NCBI RefSeq assembly: GCF_001043005.1
Contig: NZ_JYKZ01000017.1
Location: forward strand, 1-64,000
Length of the DNA stretch: 64,000 nt
Direction: 5' to 3'
From: Pseudomonas psychrophila
Lineage (GTDB): Bacteria; Pseudomonadota; Gammaproteobacteria; Pseudomonadales; Pseudomonadaceae
Part shown: positions 32,750 through 41,410 of the stretch, piece after piece
Layout: each line of letters begins with the position of its first letter
Numbering within the stretch: the first letter of the stretch is position 1
Position numbers and translations under genes: made by a program
Notes under the pieces: generated by a model
Told to the model about the DNA's origin: nothing
The model's input: only the letters and a program-made list of their open reading frames with translations
Databases searched by the model: none

Positions 32750-34797
32750 GCCGCCGAATCCTCAGTCAGGCCGCTGTGGCGCAGCAGTGCGTCAATCGAC
32801 GGCTCACGCCCACGGAAGTCCTTGAACAACTCCATGGGAGCCTTCGAGCCGCCACGGGCCAGAATCGCCTGACGGAATGCCTTGCCGGTGTGCGGGTTGA
32901 ACACGCCTTCTTCTTCAAAGCGCGAGAACGCATCCGCCGACAGCACTTCAGCCCACTTGTAGCTGTAGTAACCCGCGGCGTAACCGCCCGCGAAAATATG
33001 CGCAAAGCTGTTAGGGAAGCGGTTGTACGCCGGTGGACGCATGACCGATACCTCATCGCGGATGCCGTCCAGCACCTGCGCCACGCTGCGACCGTCACCG
33101 TGTGTGGCGTGCAGCTCGAAGTCGAACAGGGAGAATTCCAGCTGGCGAACCATCATCAGCCCGGACTGGAAATTCTTGGCCGCGAGCATCTTGTCCAGCA
33201 GGTCTTTTGGCAGTGCTTCGCCGGTTTCGTAGTGGCTGGAAATCAGCGCCAGGCCTTCAGGCTCCCAGCACCAGTTTTCCATGAACTGGCTCGGCAACTC
33301 GACAGCATCCCAAGCCACGCCGTTGATGCCGGACACGCCCGCGTGTTCGATTTCGGTCAGCATGTGGTGCAAGCCGTGACCGAATTCGTGGAACAGGGTG
33401 GTGACTTCGTCGTGGGTCAGCAGCGCAGGCTTGCCTGAAACGGCCGGGGTGAAGTTGCACACCAGGTTGGCCACCGGGCTTTGCAGCGTGCCGGCTGCCG
33501 TGCGACGACGATCGCGGGCGCCATCCATCCACGCACCGCCACGTTTGTTGGCGCGGGCATAGAGGTCAAAGAAGAAGCGCCCGATGTGCTGGCCGTTTTC
33601 CTTGATTTCGAACAGGCGCACGTCCGGGTGCCAAGTATCGAAGCCTTTGATTTCGGCGATTTCGATCCCGTACAACTTCTGCACAATGGCAAACAGGCCG
33701 CCCAGTACTTTGTCGATCGGGAAGTAAGCACGCAGTGCTTCTTGCGACACGCTGTAGCGCTGTTCACGCAGCTTCTCGCCGAAGAAACCTGTGTCCCAGC
33801 TTTTCAGTTCCGGGGTGCCTTGCTCGGTGGCGTAGGCTTGCAGCTGTTCCAGGTCGCGGGCTGCAAATGGCTTGCTGCGCTTGGCCAGATCGCGCAGGAA
33901 GGTCAGTACCTGATCCGGGGTTTCGGCCATTTTGGTGGCCAGGCTCAGCTCAGCAAAGCTGCCAAAACCCAACAACTTGGCCAGTTCCTGACGCAGGTCG
34001 AGGATTTCTTCCATCACCGGACCGTTGTCGAACTTGCCGGCATTCGGGCCCTGATCCGACGCGCGAGTGCAGTACGCGGCATAGACTTCTTCGCGCAGGG
34101 CGCGATCCTGGGCGTAGGTCATGACCGGGAAGTAGCTCGGAAACTCCAGGCTGATCAGCCAGCCATCCAGACCTTTGGCCTGTGCAGCAGCGGCCATTTG
34201 CGCCTTGGCCGAATCGGTCAGGCCCGCCAGTGCGGCTTCGTCGGTGATGTGCTTGGTCCAGGCCTGCGTCGCGTCCAGCAGCTGATTGGAGAACTTGCTG
34301 CCCAGCTCCGACAGTTTGCTCTGGACTTCGGCGTAACGCTTTTGCTCAGCCTCCGGCAGGTCAATACCCGACAGGCGGAAGTCACGCAGCGAGTGCTCAA
34401 GAATGGTTTTTTGCGCCTGGTCGAAACCAGCCACTTGCGGGCTGTGGGCCAGGGCTTCGAAGGCCTGGAACAGTTCGCGGTTCTGACCCATCTCGGTGGA
34501 ATAGGCGCTCAAGGCAGGCAAGCAGGCCTCATAGGCTTCACGCAGTTCACTGCTGTTGCACACCGCATTAAGATGGCTGACCGGGCTCCAGGCCGCGCCC
34601 AGTCGGTCGTTCAGCTCATCCATCGCCAATACCAGCCCAGCCCATGTAGGGTTCTGGCCCTGGTCCTTGAGGATGGCTTGAATGCCGGCGCGGTTGTCGG
34701 CGAGGATCTGCTCGATGGCCGGCTGTACGTGCTCAGGACGGATCGCCGAGAACGGCGGCAGGTCGTAGGGCTGCAAAAGAGGGTTGTTCTCGCTCAC
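32746..34797 (-). CDS. prlC: Oligopeptidase A
   Basis: 683-residue M3-family zinc metallopeptidase that degrades short peptides, including cleaved signal peptides, in the cytoplasm. The zinc motif HEFGH lies in TTLFHEFGHGLHHML, with the third ligand glutamate in the following GVAWDAVELPSQFMENW segment. The GTG at 34797 (followed by SENNPLLQPYDLPPF) has an AAGG upstream and gives the family length; the ATG at 34824 would add nine residues. Confidence 0.95.
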   Translation of the reverse strand: MSENNPLLQPYDLPPFSAIRPEHVQPAIEQILADNRAGIQAILKDQGQNPTWAGLVLAMDELNDRLGAAWSPVSHLNAVCNSSELREAYEACLPALSAYSTEMGQNRELFQAFEALAHSPQVAGFDQAQKTILEHSLRDFRLSGIDLPEAEQKRYAEVQSKLSELGSKFSNQLLDATQAWTKHITDEAALAGLTDSAKAQMAAAAQAKGLDGWLISLEFPSYFPVMTYAQDRALREEVYAAYCTRASDQGPNAGKFDNGPVMEEILDLRQELAKLLGFGSFAELSLATKMAETPDQVLTFLRDLAKRSKPFAARDLEQLQAYATEQGTPELKSWDTGFFGEKLREQRYSVSQEALRAYFPIDKVLGGLFAIVQKLYGIEIAEIKGFDTWHPDVRLFEIKENGQHIGRFFFDLYARANKRGGAWMDGARDRRRTAAGTLQSPVANLVCNFTPAVSGKPALLTHDEVTTLFHEFGHGLHHMLTEIEHAGVSGINGVAWDAVELPSQFMENWCWEPEGLALISSHYETGEALPKDLLDKMLAAKNFQSGLMMVRQLEFSLFDFELHATHGDGRSVAQVLDGIRDEVSVMRPPAYNRFPNSFAHIFAGGYAAGYYSYKWAEVLSADAFSRFEEEGVFNPHTGKAFRQAILARGGSKAPMELFKDFRGREPSIDALLRHSGLTEDSAA

Positions 34798-34899
34798 GTT
34801 TGGCACCTTGGCTTGAAGAAACATTGGGCCATCTTAATTACAATCGACGCACTGCGCAGCAATCAGCCCCGCTATCACTGCTAAAGAAGGAAGCTATTC

Positions 34900-35448
34900 G
34901 TGTCCATTCGTCCGTTCCAGCAGCACACACCGACTCTGGGCGAGCGCGCCTTTGTTGACCGCTCGGCAGTGGTGATCGGTGACGTCGAGATCGGCGCCGA
35001 CAGTTCTATCTGGCCGCTGACCGTGATTCGCGGCGACATGCACCGCATCCGCATCGGCGCCCGCACCAGCGTGCAGGACGCCTGCGTGCTCCACATCACC
35101 CACGCAGGCCCCTTCAACCCCGACGGGTTCCCGCTGTTGATCGGCGACGACGTGACCATCGCCCACAAAGTCATGCTGCACGGGTGTCACGTGGGCAATC
35201 GCATCCTGATCGGCATGGGCAGCATCGTGATGGACGGCGCCATTATTGAAGACGACGTGATCGTTGGCGCAGGCAGTCTGGTGCCCCCGGGCAAGCGCCT
35301 GGCAAGCGGCTTTCTTTATGTGGGCAGCCCGGTCAAACAGGTGCGCGAGCTGACCGAAAAAGAAAAAGCCTTCTTCACCTACAGCGCCGGCAATTACGTA
35401 AAACTCAAGGACCAGCACTTGGCCGAAGGCTACGACCAGCCGGTTTAA
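34900..35448 (+). CDS. Gamma-carbonic anhydrase family protein (YrdA-like)
   Basis: 182-residue left-handed beta-helix protein with repeating hexapeptides (VVIGDVEIGADSSIWPLTVIRG). The three metal histidines of the gamma class are present in VLHITH, TIAHKVMLHGCHVG. In the family these bind zinc or iron and trimerise; carbonic anhydrase activity has been shown for few members. The start is GTG 34900 with AAGAAGGAAG upstream. It is divergent from prlC and 22 bp ahead of an HAD gene. Confidence 0.88.
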   Translation: MSIRPFQQHTPTLGERAFVDRSAVVIGDVEIGADSSIWPLTVIRGDMHRIRIGARTSVQDACVLHITHAGPFNPDGFPLLIGDDVTIAHKVMLHGCHVGNRILIGMGSIVMDGAIIEDDVIVGAGSLVPPGKRLASGFLYVGSPVKQVRELTEKEKAFFTYSAGNYVKLKDQHLAEGYDQPV

Positions 35449-35470
35449 GCTCACTTTTCAGGAAGTTTCC

Positions 35471-36118
35471 ATGCATTACCAAAACGTATTGTTCGACCTT
35501 GACGGCACGCTGACCGACCCACGGGAAGGCATCACCCGCTCGATCCAGTTCGGCCTGAGCAAACTGGGCATTGATGAACCTGACCTGACCCGGCTTGAGC
35601 ACTTTATCGGCCCGCCGTTGCTGCAACAGTTCATGGCCACCTATGGCTTTGACGAGGCAAAAGCCTGGGAAGCAATGGGCTTCTACCGCGAGCGTTTCGC
35701 CGTGACCGGGCTGTATGAAAACGAAGTCTTCGAAGGTGTAACACCGCTGCTCGAAGAGCTGGTGGCACAGGGTCGCCAACTGTATATCGCCACCTCGAAA
35801 CCCCATGTTTATGCCCGTGAAATCGCCCGTCATTTTGATTTCGCCAAGCACTTCAAAGTGATTTACGGCAGCGAACTGGATGGCACCCGCACCAACAAGG
35901 TCGAGCTGATCAACCACCTGGTGACGACTGAAGGGCTGGACCCGGCGCAGACCCTGATGATCGGTGACCGCAAGCACGACCTGATCGGTGCTCGTGACAA
36001 TGGCATGGACGCAGCTGCCGTGGGTTATGGGTTTGGCAGCTTCGAAGAACTTAATTCGTTTGCACCCAAGTACCACTTTGAGACGCTGGCGCAGTTGCAT
36101 CAGGCATTCAGAAAATAA
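35471..36118 (+). CDS. HAD phosphatase of the Gph/PGP type
   Basis: 215-residue HAD family hydrolase. Motif I is LFDLDGTLTDPREGI, motif II YIATSKPHVYA, and motif III/IV includes K in TNKVELI and MIGDRKHDLIGARDNGM. The cap-1 helical insertion lies between residues ~15 and 80. Close relatives act on phosphoglycolate or nucleotides; no specific substrate can be fixed. It probably shares a transcript with the gamma-carbonic anhydrase gene. Confidence 0.87.
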   Translation: MHYQNVLFDLDGTLTDPREGITRSIQFGLSKLGIDEPDLTRLEHFIGPPLLQQFMATYGFDEAKAWEAMGFYRERFAVTGLYENEVFEGVTPLLEELVAQGRQLYIATSKPHVYAREIARHFDFAKHFKVIYGSELDGTRTNKVELINHLVTTEGLDPAQTLMIGDRKHDLIGARDNGMDAAAVGYGFGSFEELNSFAPKYHFETLAQLHQAFRK

Positions 36119-36132
36119 GCTGATATATCCCT

Positions 36133-36219
36133 TGTGGGAGCCAGCCTGCTGGCGAAGGCATCAGCGCGGTCGTTCAGACAAACCGCGCCGTCTGAATCGC
36201 GAGCAGGCTCGCTCCCACA
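36133..36219. repeat. REP doublet, family 1 (diverged left arm)
   Basis: Left arm TGTGGGAGCCAGCCTGCTGG is a variant; right arm GCGAGCAGGCTCGCTCCCAC is standard. It abuts the Mpo1-like relict. Confidence 0.85.
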
Positions 36220-36230
36220 CCGATTTCCAG

Positions 36231-36317
36231 ACCGATACCCACGAAATGGGTGACGATAGTGTGCGGATCACGGTGATAGGCCGCGTACTGGCTCAGATGG
36301 TCGACCAGGCTTTTCAG
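36231..36317 (-). pseudogene. 5' relict of an Mpo1-like (DUF962/YGL010w) gene
   Basis: The minus strand from 36317 reads KSLVDHLSQYAAYH, then RDPHTIVTHFVGIG, the conserved start of DUF962/Mpo1-like membrane proteins. The start codon is CTG where ATG is expected, and an in-frame TGA (about 36332-36334) lies five codons upstream. After about 29 codons the similarity ends and the frame runs into the REP, stopping at 36174. The rest of the gene, with its membrane helices, is missing. The region 36119-36438 otherwise holds the REP and the promoter below. Confidence 0.75.
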
Positions 36318-36329
36318 GGTGCAGAACCC

Positions 36330-36401
36330 TCAATTTATTATTTTTAGTTATAAACAAATAGCTTCTTATTCCTTAGCGAATCTAAAAACCGTCCCTATAC
36401 T
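36330..36401 (+). promoter_or_regulatory. promoter and AT-rich activator-like region of the serine hydrolase gene
   Basis: TTAGCG (36373-36378), 17-bp spacer, TATACT (36396-36401). Upstream is an AT-rich tract containing AGTTATAAACAAATAG and CTTATTCCTTA, similar to the block ahead of oscA. A weak -35 plus such a tract is the pattern of an activator-dependent (possibly CysB) promoter, which is inferred. Confidence 0.5.
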
Positions 36402-36438
36402 GACTCGGTAACACACATACCGCTGGAGGCGCACACCC

Positions 36439-37020
36439 ATGGGCAACGATTCGATTCGCTATTTGATAGTGCCGGGCTGGCAAGGTTCGTCCGACGATCA
36501 TTGGCAAACCCACTGGCAAAACAGCTTACCGAACAGTGCCCGGGTGGAGCAGGCCGACTGGCTGACGCCTCGGCGCGAAGACTGGATTGCCGCCTTGGCC
36601 GAAGCCATTGCCGCTGACAGCACCCCCGTGATTCTGATCGCCCACAGCCTGGGTTGCATCACCGTAGCCCATTGGGCCGAGCGTGCGCCAGAAAGCCTGC
36701 TGGGCCAAGTCCGCGGCGCGTTGCTGGTGGCCCCGGCCGATGTCGAACGTCCAGCCTGTGCGCCCGCCTTGCGCAACTTTGCCCCTATCCCGAGCCTGCC
36801 TTTGCCGTTCCCGAGCCAGATTGTCACCTCGGATAACGATTCGGCGGTGAGTGCGCCACGGGCAATGGAGTTTGCCCGCCAGTGGGGCGCCGAAATTGGC
36901 GTTATCAGCGGCGCAGGGCATATCAACGTTAAGTCCGGACACCAGCGCTGGGAGCAAGGCTTCGCCTTTTTATACCGCCTGCAAACCCGCATCGAGCACG
37001 GTGCCCTGCGCCGCGCATGA
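36439..37020 (+). CDS. RBBP9/YdeN-family serine hydrolase
   Basis: 193-residue alpha/beta hydrolase of the RBBP9/YdeN family. The opening YLIVPGWQGSSDDHWQTHW is the family hallmark. The nucleophile is Ser in LIAHSLGCITV, an acid lies in VTSDNDSAVS, and the histidine in SGAGHINVKSG. Natural substrates are unknown. In Pseudomonas this gene precedes a sigma-54-type regulator within sulfur-starvation loci. It is followed 49 bp later by that regulator. Confidence 0.87.
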   Translation: MGNDSIRYLIVPGWQGSSDDHWQTHWQNSLPNSARVEQADWLTPRREDWIAALAEAIAADSTPVILIAHSLGCITVAHWAERAPESLLGQVRGALLVAPADVERPACAPALRNFAPIPSLPLPFPSQIVTSDNDSAVSAPRAMEFARQWGAEIGVISGAGHINVKSGHQRWEQGFAFLYRLQTRIEHGALRRA

Positions 37021-37069
37021 ATTTCTGTAACGCCCGCGCCCACCCATAGGCTGCGGGTGGGAGCCTGTC

Positions 37070-37966
37070 ATGAGCCTGCATGAAACCTTTGGCCAGCCAT
37101 TGCTGACCTTTCCCGACGCGGAAAAAAGCCCGCTGAGCATTCGCGCCAAGGCGCTGGTGTTTGTCGACCCTCGTTCACGCAAATTACGCAACGATCTGGA
37201 ACTGTTGGCGCCCCGCGCGCTGCCAGTGTTAATCCGGGGTGAAACCGGCAGCGGCAAGGAGCTGCTGGCCCGGCACATTCACCGCGCCAGCGACCGTACC
37301 GGCTTGTTTGTGTCGGTCAACTGCGGGGCGATCAGCCCCACTTACGCAGACGCCGAGCTGTTCGGATATGCCGCCGGAGCACACAACAGTTCGGCCAGCA
37401 GCCGCGCGGGCTGGTTTGGCTCGGCCAATGGCGGCACGCTCTATCTGGACGAAATTGGCGACTTGCCCCTGGCGATTCAAATCAAGCTGCTGGCGGCGCT
37501 GGAAACCCACGAAGTGACTCGCGTGGGAGCCCATCAACCCAGCCCTGTAGACGTACGACTGGTGGCGGCCACCAGCATCGACCTGGCGCAGGCGGTCAGT
37601 GCAGGCAAATTCCACGAGCGACTGTTTCACTACCTCAGCGAAGGGCAGCTGGAATTGCCCGCTTTGCGCGAACGGCCCGGTGACATCCTGTCGCTGGCCG
37701 AATACTTTTTAGGCATCTACAGCCAGCGCCTGAATCTGCCCGTACCTTTTATCAGCGACGGCGCGCAGCGGGTACTAGAACGTTACAGCTGGCCGGGCAA
37801 CACCCGGGAACTGGAAAACGTGATTCATTTTGCGCTGCTGGTCAGCACCGGCGAGGAGATTCAGCCCGAGCACCTGAACCTGCCCGATGGGTTGAGCCAG
37901 ATAGAGCTGTTTATAAAAAGCGCGACGGCCCAGGAATTGGCGGCAATTAAACACCTGCTTACCTGA
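37070..37966 (+). CDS. SfnR-like AAA+ protein lacking sigma-54 loop and DNA-binding domain
   Basis: 298 residues, AAA+ domain of enhancer-binding proteins. Walker A is GETGSGKE, Walker B GTLYLDEIGDLP, the arginine finger region ALRERPGDI, and sensor II SWPGNTRELENVI. The GAFTGA loop that contacts sigma-54 is replaced by GAHNSS. The protein stops at AAIKHLLT, before any Fis-type helix-turn-helix, and a REP begins 4 bp later. Family relatives SfnR regulate dimethyl sulfone and sulfonate use in sulfur limitation. This copy probably cannot activate sigma-54 promoters in the normal way; it may act otherwise or be decaying. Confidence 0.75.
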   Translation: MSLHETFGQPLLTFPDAEKSPLSIRAKALVFVDPRSRKLRNDLELLAPRALPVLIRGETGSGKELLARHIHRASDRTGLFVSVNCGAISPTYADAELFGYAAGAHNSSASSRAGWFGSANGGTLYLDEIGDLPLAIQIKLLAALETHEVTRVGAHQPSPVDVRLVAATSIDLAQAVSAGKFHERLFHYLSEGQLELPALRERPGDILSLAEYFLGIYSQRLNLPVPFISDGAQRVLERYSWPGNTRELENVIHFALLVSTGEEIQPEHLNLPDGLSQIELFIKSATAQELAAIKHLLT

Positions 37967-37969
37967 CCC

Positions 37970-38055
37970 TGTGGGAGCGGGCTTGCTCGCGATGCAAGCA
38001 CTGCGGCCTGTCTGGAACACCGCATTGATGCAATCGCGAGCAAGCCCGCTCCCAC
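37970..38055. repeat. REP doublet, family 1
   Basis: Arms TGTGGGAGCGGGCTTGCTCG and complement, beginning 4 bp after the stop of the truncated regulator; its insertion may have removed the gene's 3' end. Confidence 0.9.
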
Positions 38056-38099
38056 GAGGCCTGCGAAAGGAAAAAATCAAGCGAACAAAATGGCATAAG

Positions 38100-38203
38100 A
38101 AGCTGAATAAATATTATTGTTCGGGAATAAAGAATCTCGGTATTGTCTGCTTCGTCTTCCAAGAAAACCGTCATCCGAACGGTCATACACTTAAGGGTAT
38201 TGC
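38100..38203 (+). promoter_or_regulatory. metQ upstream AT-rich control region
   Basis: The stretch from 38100 holds GAATAAATATTATTG and GAATAAAGAATC, resembling the AT-rich blocks ahead of oscA and the serine hydrolase. No clear -35/-10 pair was assigned. Confidence 0.35.
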
Positions 38204-38986
38204 ATGAAAAAGGTTCTGTTGTTTACCGCATTGGCGGCTGCTCTGACGGCAGGCCTGGCACAGGCTGGCGAAAAACTGGTAGTGGCTGCAACTCCAGTAC
38301 CCCACGCCGAAATCCTTGAGCTGATCAAGCCGACCCTCGCCAAAGAAGGCGTGGATCTGGAAATCAAAGTGTTCACCGACTACGTGCAACCTAACGTGCA
38401 AGTGGCCGAGAAACACCTGGACGCCAACTACTTCCAGACCCTGCCCTACCTCGAAAGCTTCAACAAAGGTAAAGGCACCAATCTGCAAACCGTGATCGGT
38501 GTTCACGTTGAACCGTTCGGCGGCTACTCGAAAAAGGTCAAAAGCCTTTCTGAACTCAAAGACGGCGCAACCATTGCCATCCCCAATGAAGGCAGCAACA
38601 GCGGCCGCGCTTTGATCCTGTTGCAAAAGGCTGGCCTGATCGAACTCAAAGACCCGACCAACGCTGTTTCCACGCCAAAAGACATCGCCAAGAACCCGCA
38701 CAACTTCAAGTTCAAAGAGCTTGAGTCCGCACTGCTGCCACGCGTGCTGGACCAGGTTGACCTGGACATGATCAACACCAACTACGCGCTGGAAGCTGGC
38801 CTGAACCCTGCCACCGACGCGCTGATCATCGAAGGTGCTGATTCACCGTACGTAAACTTCCTGGTGGCCCGTCCTGACAACAAGGACAGCCCGGCCATCC
38901 AGAAGCTGGCCAAAGCCCTGACCAGCCCGGAAGTAAAAGCCTTTATCGCTGAAAAATACAAAGGCGCAGTGCTGCCAGCGTTCTGA
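38204..38986 (+). CDS. metQ: MetQ/NlpA-family substrate-binding protein (orphan)
   Basis: 260-residue binder with signal MKKVLLFTALAAALTAGLAQA. It carries VVAATPVPHAEILELIKP, VFTDYVQPNVQVAEKHLDANYFQ, and IPNEGSNSGRALILLQKAGL, the methionine-binding NlpA signatures. No lipobox is present, so it is periplasmic. MetQ normally works with MetN and MetI, but neither is adjacent here; the gene ends in its own terminator. It presumably supplies a MetNI encoded elsewhere or binds a related sulfur compound. Confidence 0.88.
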   Translation: MKKVLLFTALAAALTAGLAQAGEKLVVAATPVPHAEILELIKPTLAKEGVDLEIKVFTDYVQPNVQVAEKHLDANYFQTLPYLESFNKGKGTNLQTVIGVHVEPFGGYSKKVKSLSELKDGATIAIPNEGSNSGRALILLQKAGLIELKDPTNAVSTPKDIAKNPHNFKFKELESALLPRVLDQVDLDMINTNYALEAGLNPATDALIIEGADSPYVNFLVARPDNKDSPAIQKLAKALTSPEVKAFIAEKYKGAVLPAF

Positions 38987-39005
38987 TCAAGCACAGCTCC
39001 ACTGA

Positions 39006-39040
39006 AAACGCCGACGGCTTTTATAGCGTCGGCGTTTTTA
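39006..39040. terminator. bidirectional terminator between metQ and the ATPase gene
   Basis: Stem AAACGCCGAC/GTCGGCGTTT with loop GGCTTTTATAGC and T-run, overlapping the end of the convergent ATPase gene. Confidence 0.85.
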
Positions 39041-40201
39041 TTTGTCGGGCCAATACCAGGCCGGCTGATCCAGCAGACGCTGGCCGACCACTTCAGTCTG
39101 GCCAAGGTTTTTTTCCAGCACGATGCAATTGCAGTCAGGGTCCTGCTGCAACGCAGCAATCAGCCGTCGGGCATGGGACACGACCCAGACCTGAGTGTGT
39201 TGCGAGGCACTGGTAATCAACCGCGCCAGCGCAGGCAGCAAGTCAGGATGCAGGCTGGTTTCGGGTTCGTTAAGCACCATCATGCTCGGCGGGCGCGGAG
39301 TGAGCAGGGCAGCAATCAGCAACAGGTAGCGCAAGGTACCGTCTGATAACTCAGCGGCCGATAACGGGCGCAACAGCCCCTCTTGATAAAACTCGATATA
39401 AAAATGCCCGCCGGGCACGCACTCGATTTTCAACCGGGCGCCAGGGAATGCATCGCTGATTGCGGCATGTAAGGCTTCGGGGTTGCCGACCTCGATGATG
39501 GTTTGCAACGCAGCCGCCAGATCACGGCCGTCGTGATGCAGCACCGGCGTGCGTGTGCCCAGTTGCGGTTGGCGCGCAGGCGCTTGCGGGTCGGTGCGAA
39601 AGTGATCGTAAAAGCGCCAGCCACGGATCGATTCGCGCAGCTGCAACACTTCGGGCGAGGCCTGCATGCTGCCAACCTGATCAAACAGACTGTCGAACAG
39701 CGGCGTGTGCTGTGCCAGCACCTGCCAGTCACGGCCATCACGCGCGCGGACCAGCGGGCCTTTACGCTCGACCAACTCACTGGCCGGCCGGTAAAAAGGC
39801 CCTGCCCAGATGCTCTCGTGCTTGATCTGAGGGTCGAGGTTGAACTGCGTACGTCCGGGTATCGGCAAGCCCAGGGCGATGGCGTAGCTGAAATCCTCTC
39901 CGGCAAAACCAAGGCGCAGGCGCTTGGTTTCCTGACGCACGCTGGCATGAACATCGACTTCGCCCAACTTCATGCGCCGGGAGATCACTTCAGGTCCCGC
40001 CCAGAAAGTCGAGCTCAGCCCCCCTTCACGGGCCAACGCATTCACCACCCCGCCCTGGGCGGTTTCGGCCAATAACCGCAGGGCACGGTAAAGATTCGAT
40101 TTACCGCTGCCATTGGGCCCCGTGATCAGATTAAGTCTGGCCAAGGGCACCACCAACTGGTTAATAGAGCGGTAGTTGGCCACGGCCAGGGTGGTGAGCA
40201 T
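39038..40201 (-). CDS. RecF/AAA_21-type ATPase
   Basis: 387-residue ATPase with ABC/RecF-like nucleotide-binding halves. Walker A is GPNGSGKSNLYRAL (about residues 29-42); the signature-like LSAAELSDGTLRYLLL and Walker B MMVLNEPETSLHP with the downstream VVSHARRL form the C-terminal half. Chromosomal standalone relatives are widespread in Pseudomonas. No partner nuclease or TOPRIM domain lies nearby, so a defence role is not supported. Function unknown. Confidence 0.8.
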   Translation of the reverse strand: MLTTLAVANYRSINQLVVPLARLNLITGPNGSGKSNLYRALRLLAETAQGGVVNALAREGGLSSTFWAGPEVISRRMKLGEVDVHASVRQETKRLRLGFAGEDFSYAIALGLPIPGRTQFNLDPQIKHESIWAGPFYRPASELVERKGPLVRARDGRDWQVLAQHTPLFDSLFDQVGSMQASPEVLQLRESIRGWRFYDHFRTDPQAPARQPQLGTRTPVLHHDGRDLAAALQTIIEVGNPEALHAAISDAFPGARLKIECVPGGHFYIEFYQEGLLRPLSAAELSDGTLRYLLLIAALLTPRPPSMMVLNEPETSLHPDLLPALARLITSASQHTQVWVVSHARRLIAALQQDPDCNCIVLEKNLGQTEVVGQRLLDQPAWYWPDK

Positions 40202-40318
40202 GGTATGACCTCATTTCGTGAAACCGATAGGCGGCAATAGAGTCCCACAGACGCTGAACACTGTTCTACGCTATCACCCGTATCCGCATGTTAATCGGCA
40301 TTATGCAAAGGAGCTTGC

Positions 40319-41410
40319 ATGGCAGGTCCACTGAACACGAGCATTTTGGGCTTGAGCCTCTTGGCGCTTCTCACCGCGTGCGGCAAGGAGGGTCCTAAGG
40401 AACCTTTGTCCCCCAGGGTGTATGTGCAGCAGGTGAGCACTCGAGAATTCGCCCCCCCCATTCAACTCAGCGGTGATATTCAGGCTCGGGTCGAAACCCA
40501 GCTGTCATTTCGCGTAGGTGGCAAGATTATCGAGCGCAAGGTCGATGTGGGTGACCATATCAAGGCCAATCAGGTGCTCGCACGCCTCGACCCCAAGGAC
40601 TTGAAGATCCAGGTCGAAACCGCTCAGGCCAGCGTCAATGCGCAACAGGCTCAAGTGGTGCAAACCCGCGCAGCATTTATTCGTCAGCAAAAATTGCTGC
40701 CAAAAGGCTATACCAGCCAAAGCGAATACGACGCCGCCAACGCCGCCCAGTTGAGCGCAAAAAGCGCCTTGGCTGCAGCGCAGGCACAGTTGGCCAATGC
40801 CCGCGAACAACTGAGTTACAGCAACCTTGAAGCCGAGGCGCCCGGCGTTATCACGGCGCGCCAGGCCGAGGTAGGACAAGTGGTGCAGGCCACCATGCCG
40901 ATTTTCACCCTCGCCCGCGATGGTGCACGGGATGCGGTTTTCAACGTGTATGAATCGCTGTTTATCGAGCCGCCCAAAGACCCCACCGTGCAGGTCACGC
41001 TCTTGAGTAATCCGACGATCAAGGTCAACGGCCAGATCCGCGAAATCACGCCCACCGTGGCCGCTCAAAGCGGCACGCTGCAAATAAAGGTGCAACTGGA
41101 TGCATTGCCCAAAGGCATGGACCTGGGTTCGATTGTCAGCGTCAACCTGACACCGCCTCCCAGTCGCAGCATCGAGTTGCCGTGGTCGGCACTGACCAAG
41201 GACATCAGCGAGCCCGCAGTGTGGATCGCCGACGATCAAAACAACGTGCGCCTGCAGCGGGTCAAGGTCGGGCGCTACCTGACCGGCAGCGTAATCGTCA
41301 GCGAAGGCCTCAAGGATGGGGAAAAAGTCGTGGTTGCAGGCGGGCAACTGTTGCACCCCGGCATGAAGGTTGAAATCGTCCCTGCTCCAGCCGAAGGAGT
41401 TCAACTATGA
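40319..41410 (+). CDS. RND efflux adaptor (membrane fusion lipoprotein), first
   Basis: 363-residue periplasmic adaptor. The lipobox is LLTAC (Cys 21). Barrel-sandwich motifs are LSFRVGGKIIERKVDVGDHI and APGVITARQAEVGQVV, separated by an alpha-hairpin (AQASVNAQQAQVVQTRAAFI...). It links the inner-membrane pump to an outer-membrane channel. Its stop overlaps the next start by ATGA. With the second adaptor this makes a TriABC-like layout, in which both adaptors are needed. Confidence 0.88.
   Translation: MAGPLNTSILGLSLLALLTACGKEGPKEPLSPRVYVQQVSTREFAPPIQLSGDIQARVETQLSFRVGGKIIERKVDVGDHIKANQVLARLDPKDLKIQVETAQASVNAQQAQVVQTRAAFIRQQKLLPKGYTSQSEYDAANAAQLSAKSALAAAQAQLANAREQLSYSNLEAEAPGVITARQAEVGQVVQATMPIFTLARDGARDAVFNVYESLFIEPPKDPTVQVTLLSNPTIKVNGQIREITPTVAAQSGTLQIKVQLDALPKGMDLGSIVSVNLTPPPSRSIELPWSALTKDISEPAVWIADDQNNVRLQRVKVGRYLTGSVIVSEGLKDGEKVVVAGGQLLHPGMKVEIVPAPAEGVQL

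Noticed and set aside
33481..34884. 467-codon open frame opposite prlC
   Set aside because: Shadow of prlC; the M3 peptidase motifs lie on the minus strand.
39038..40201. AAA_21/RecF-like ATPase as part of a defence system
   Set aside because: No nuclease, TOPRIM domain or other defence gene lies beside it, and similar single copies are ordinary Pseudomonas genes.
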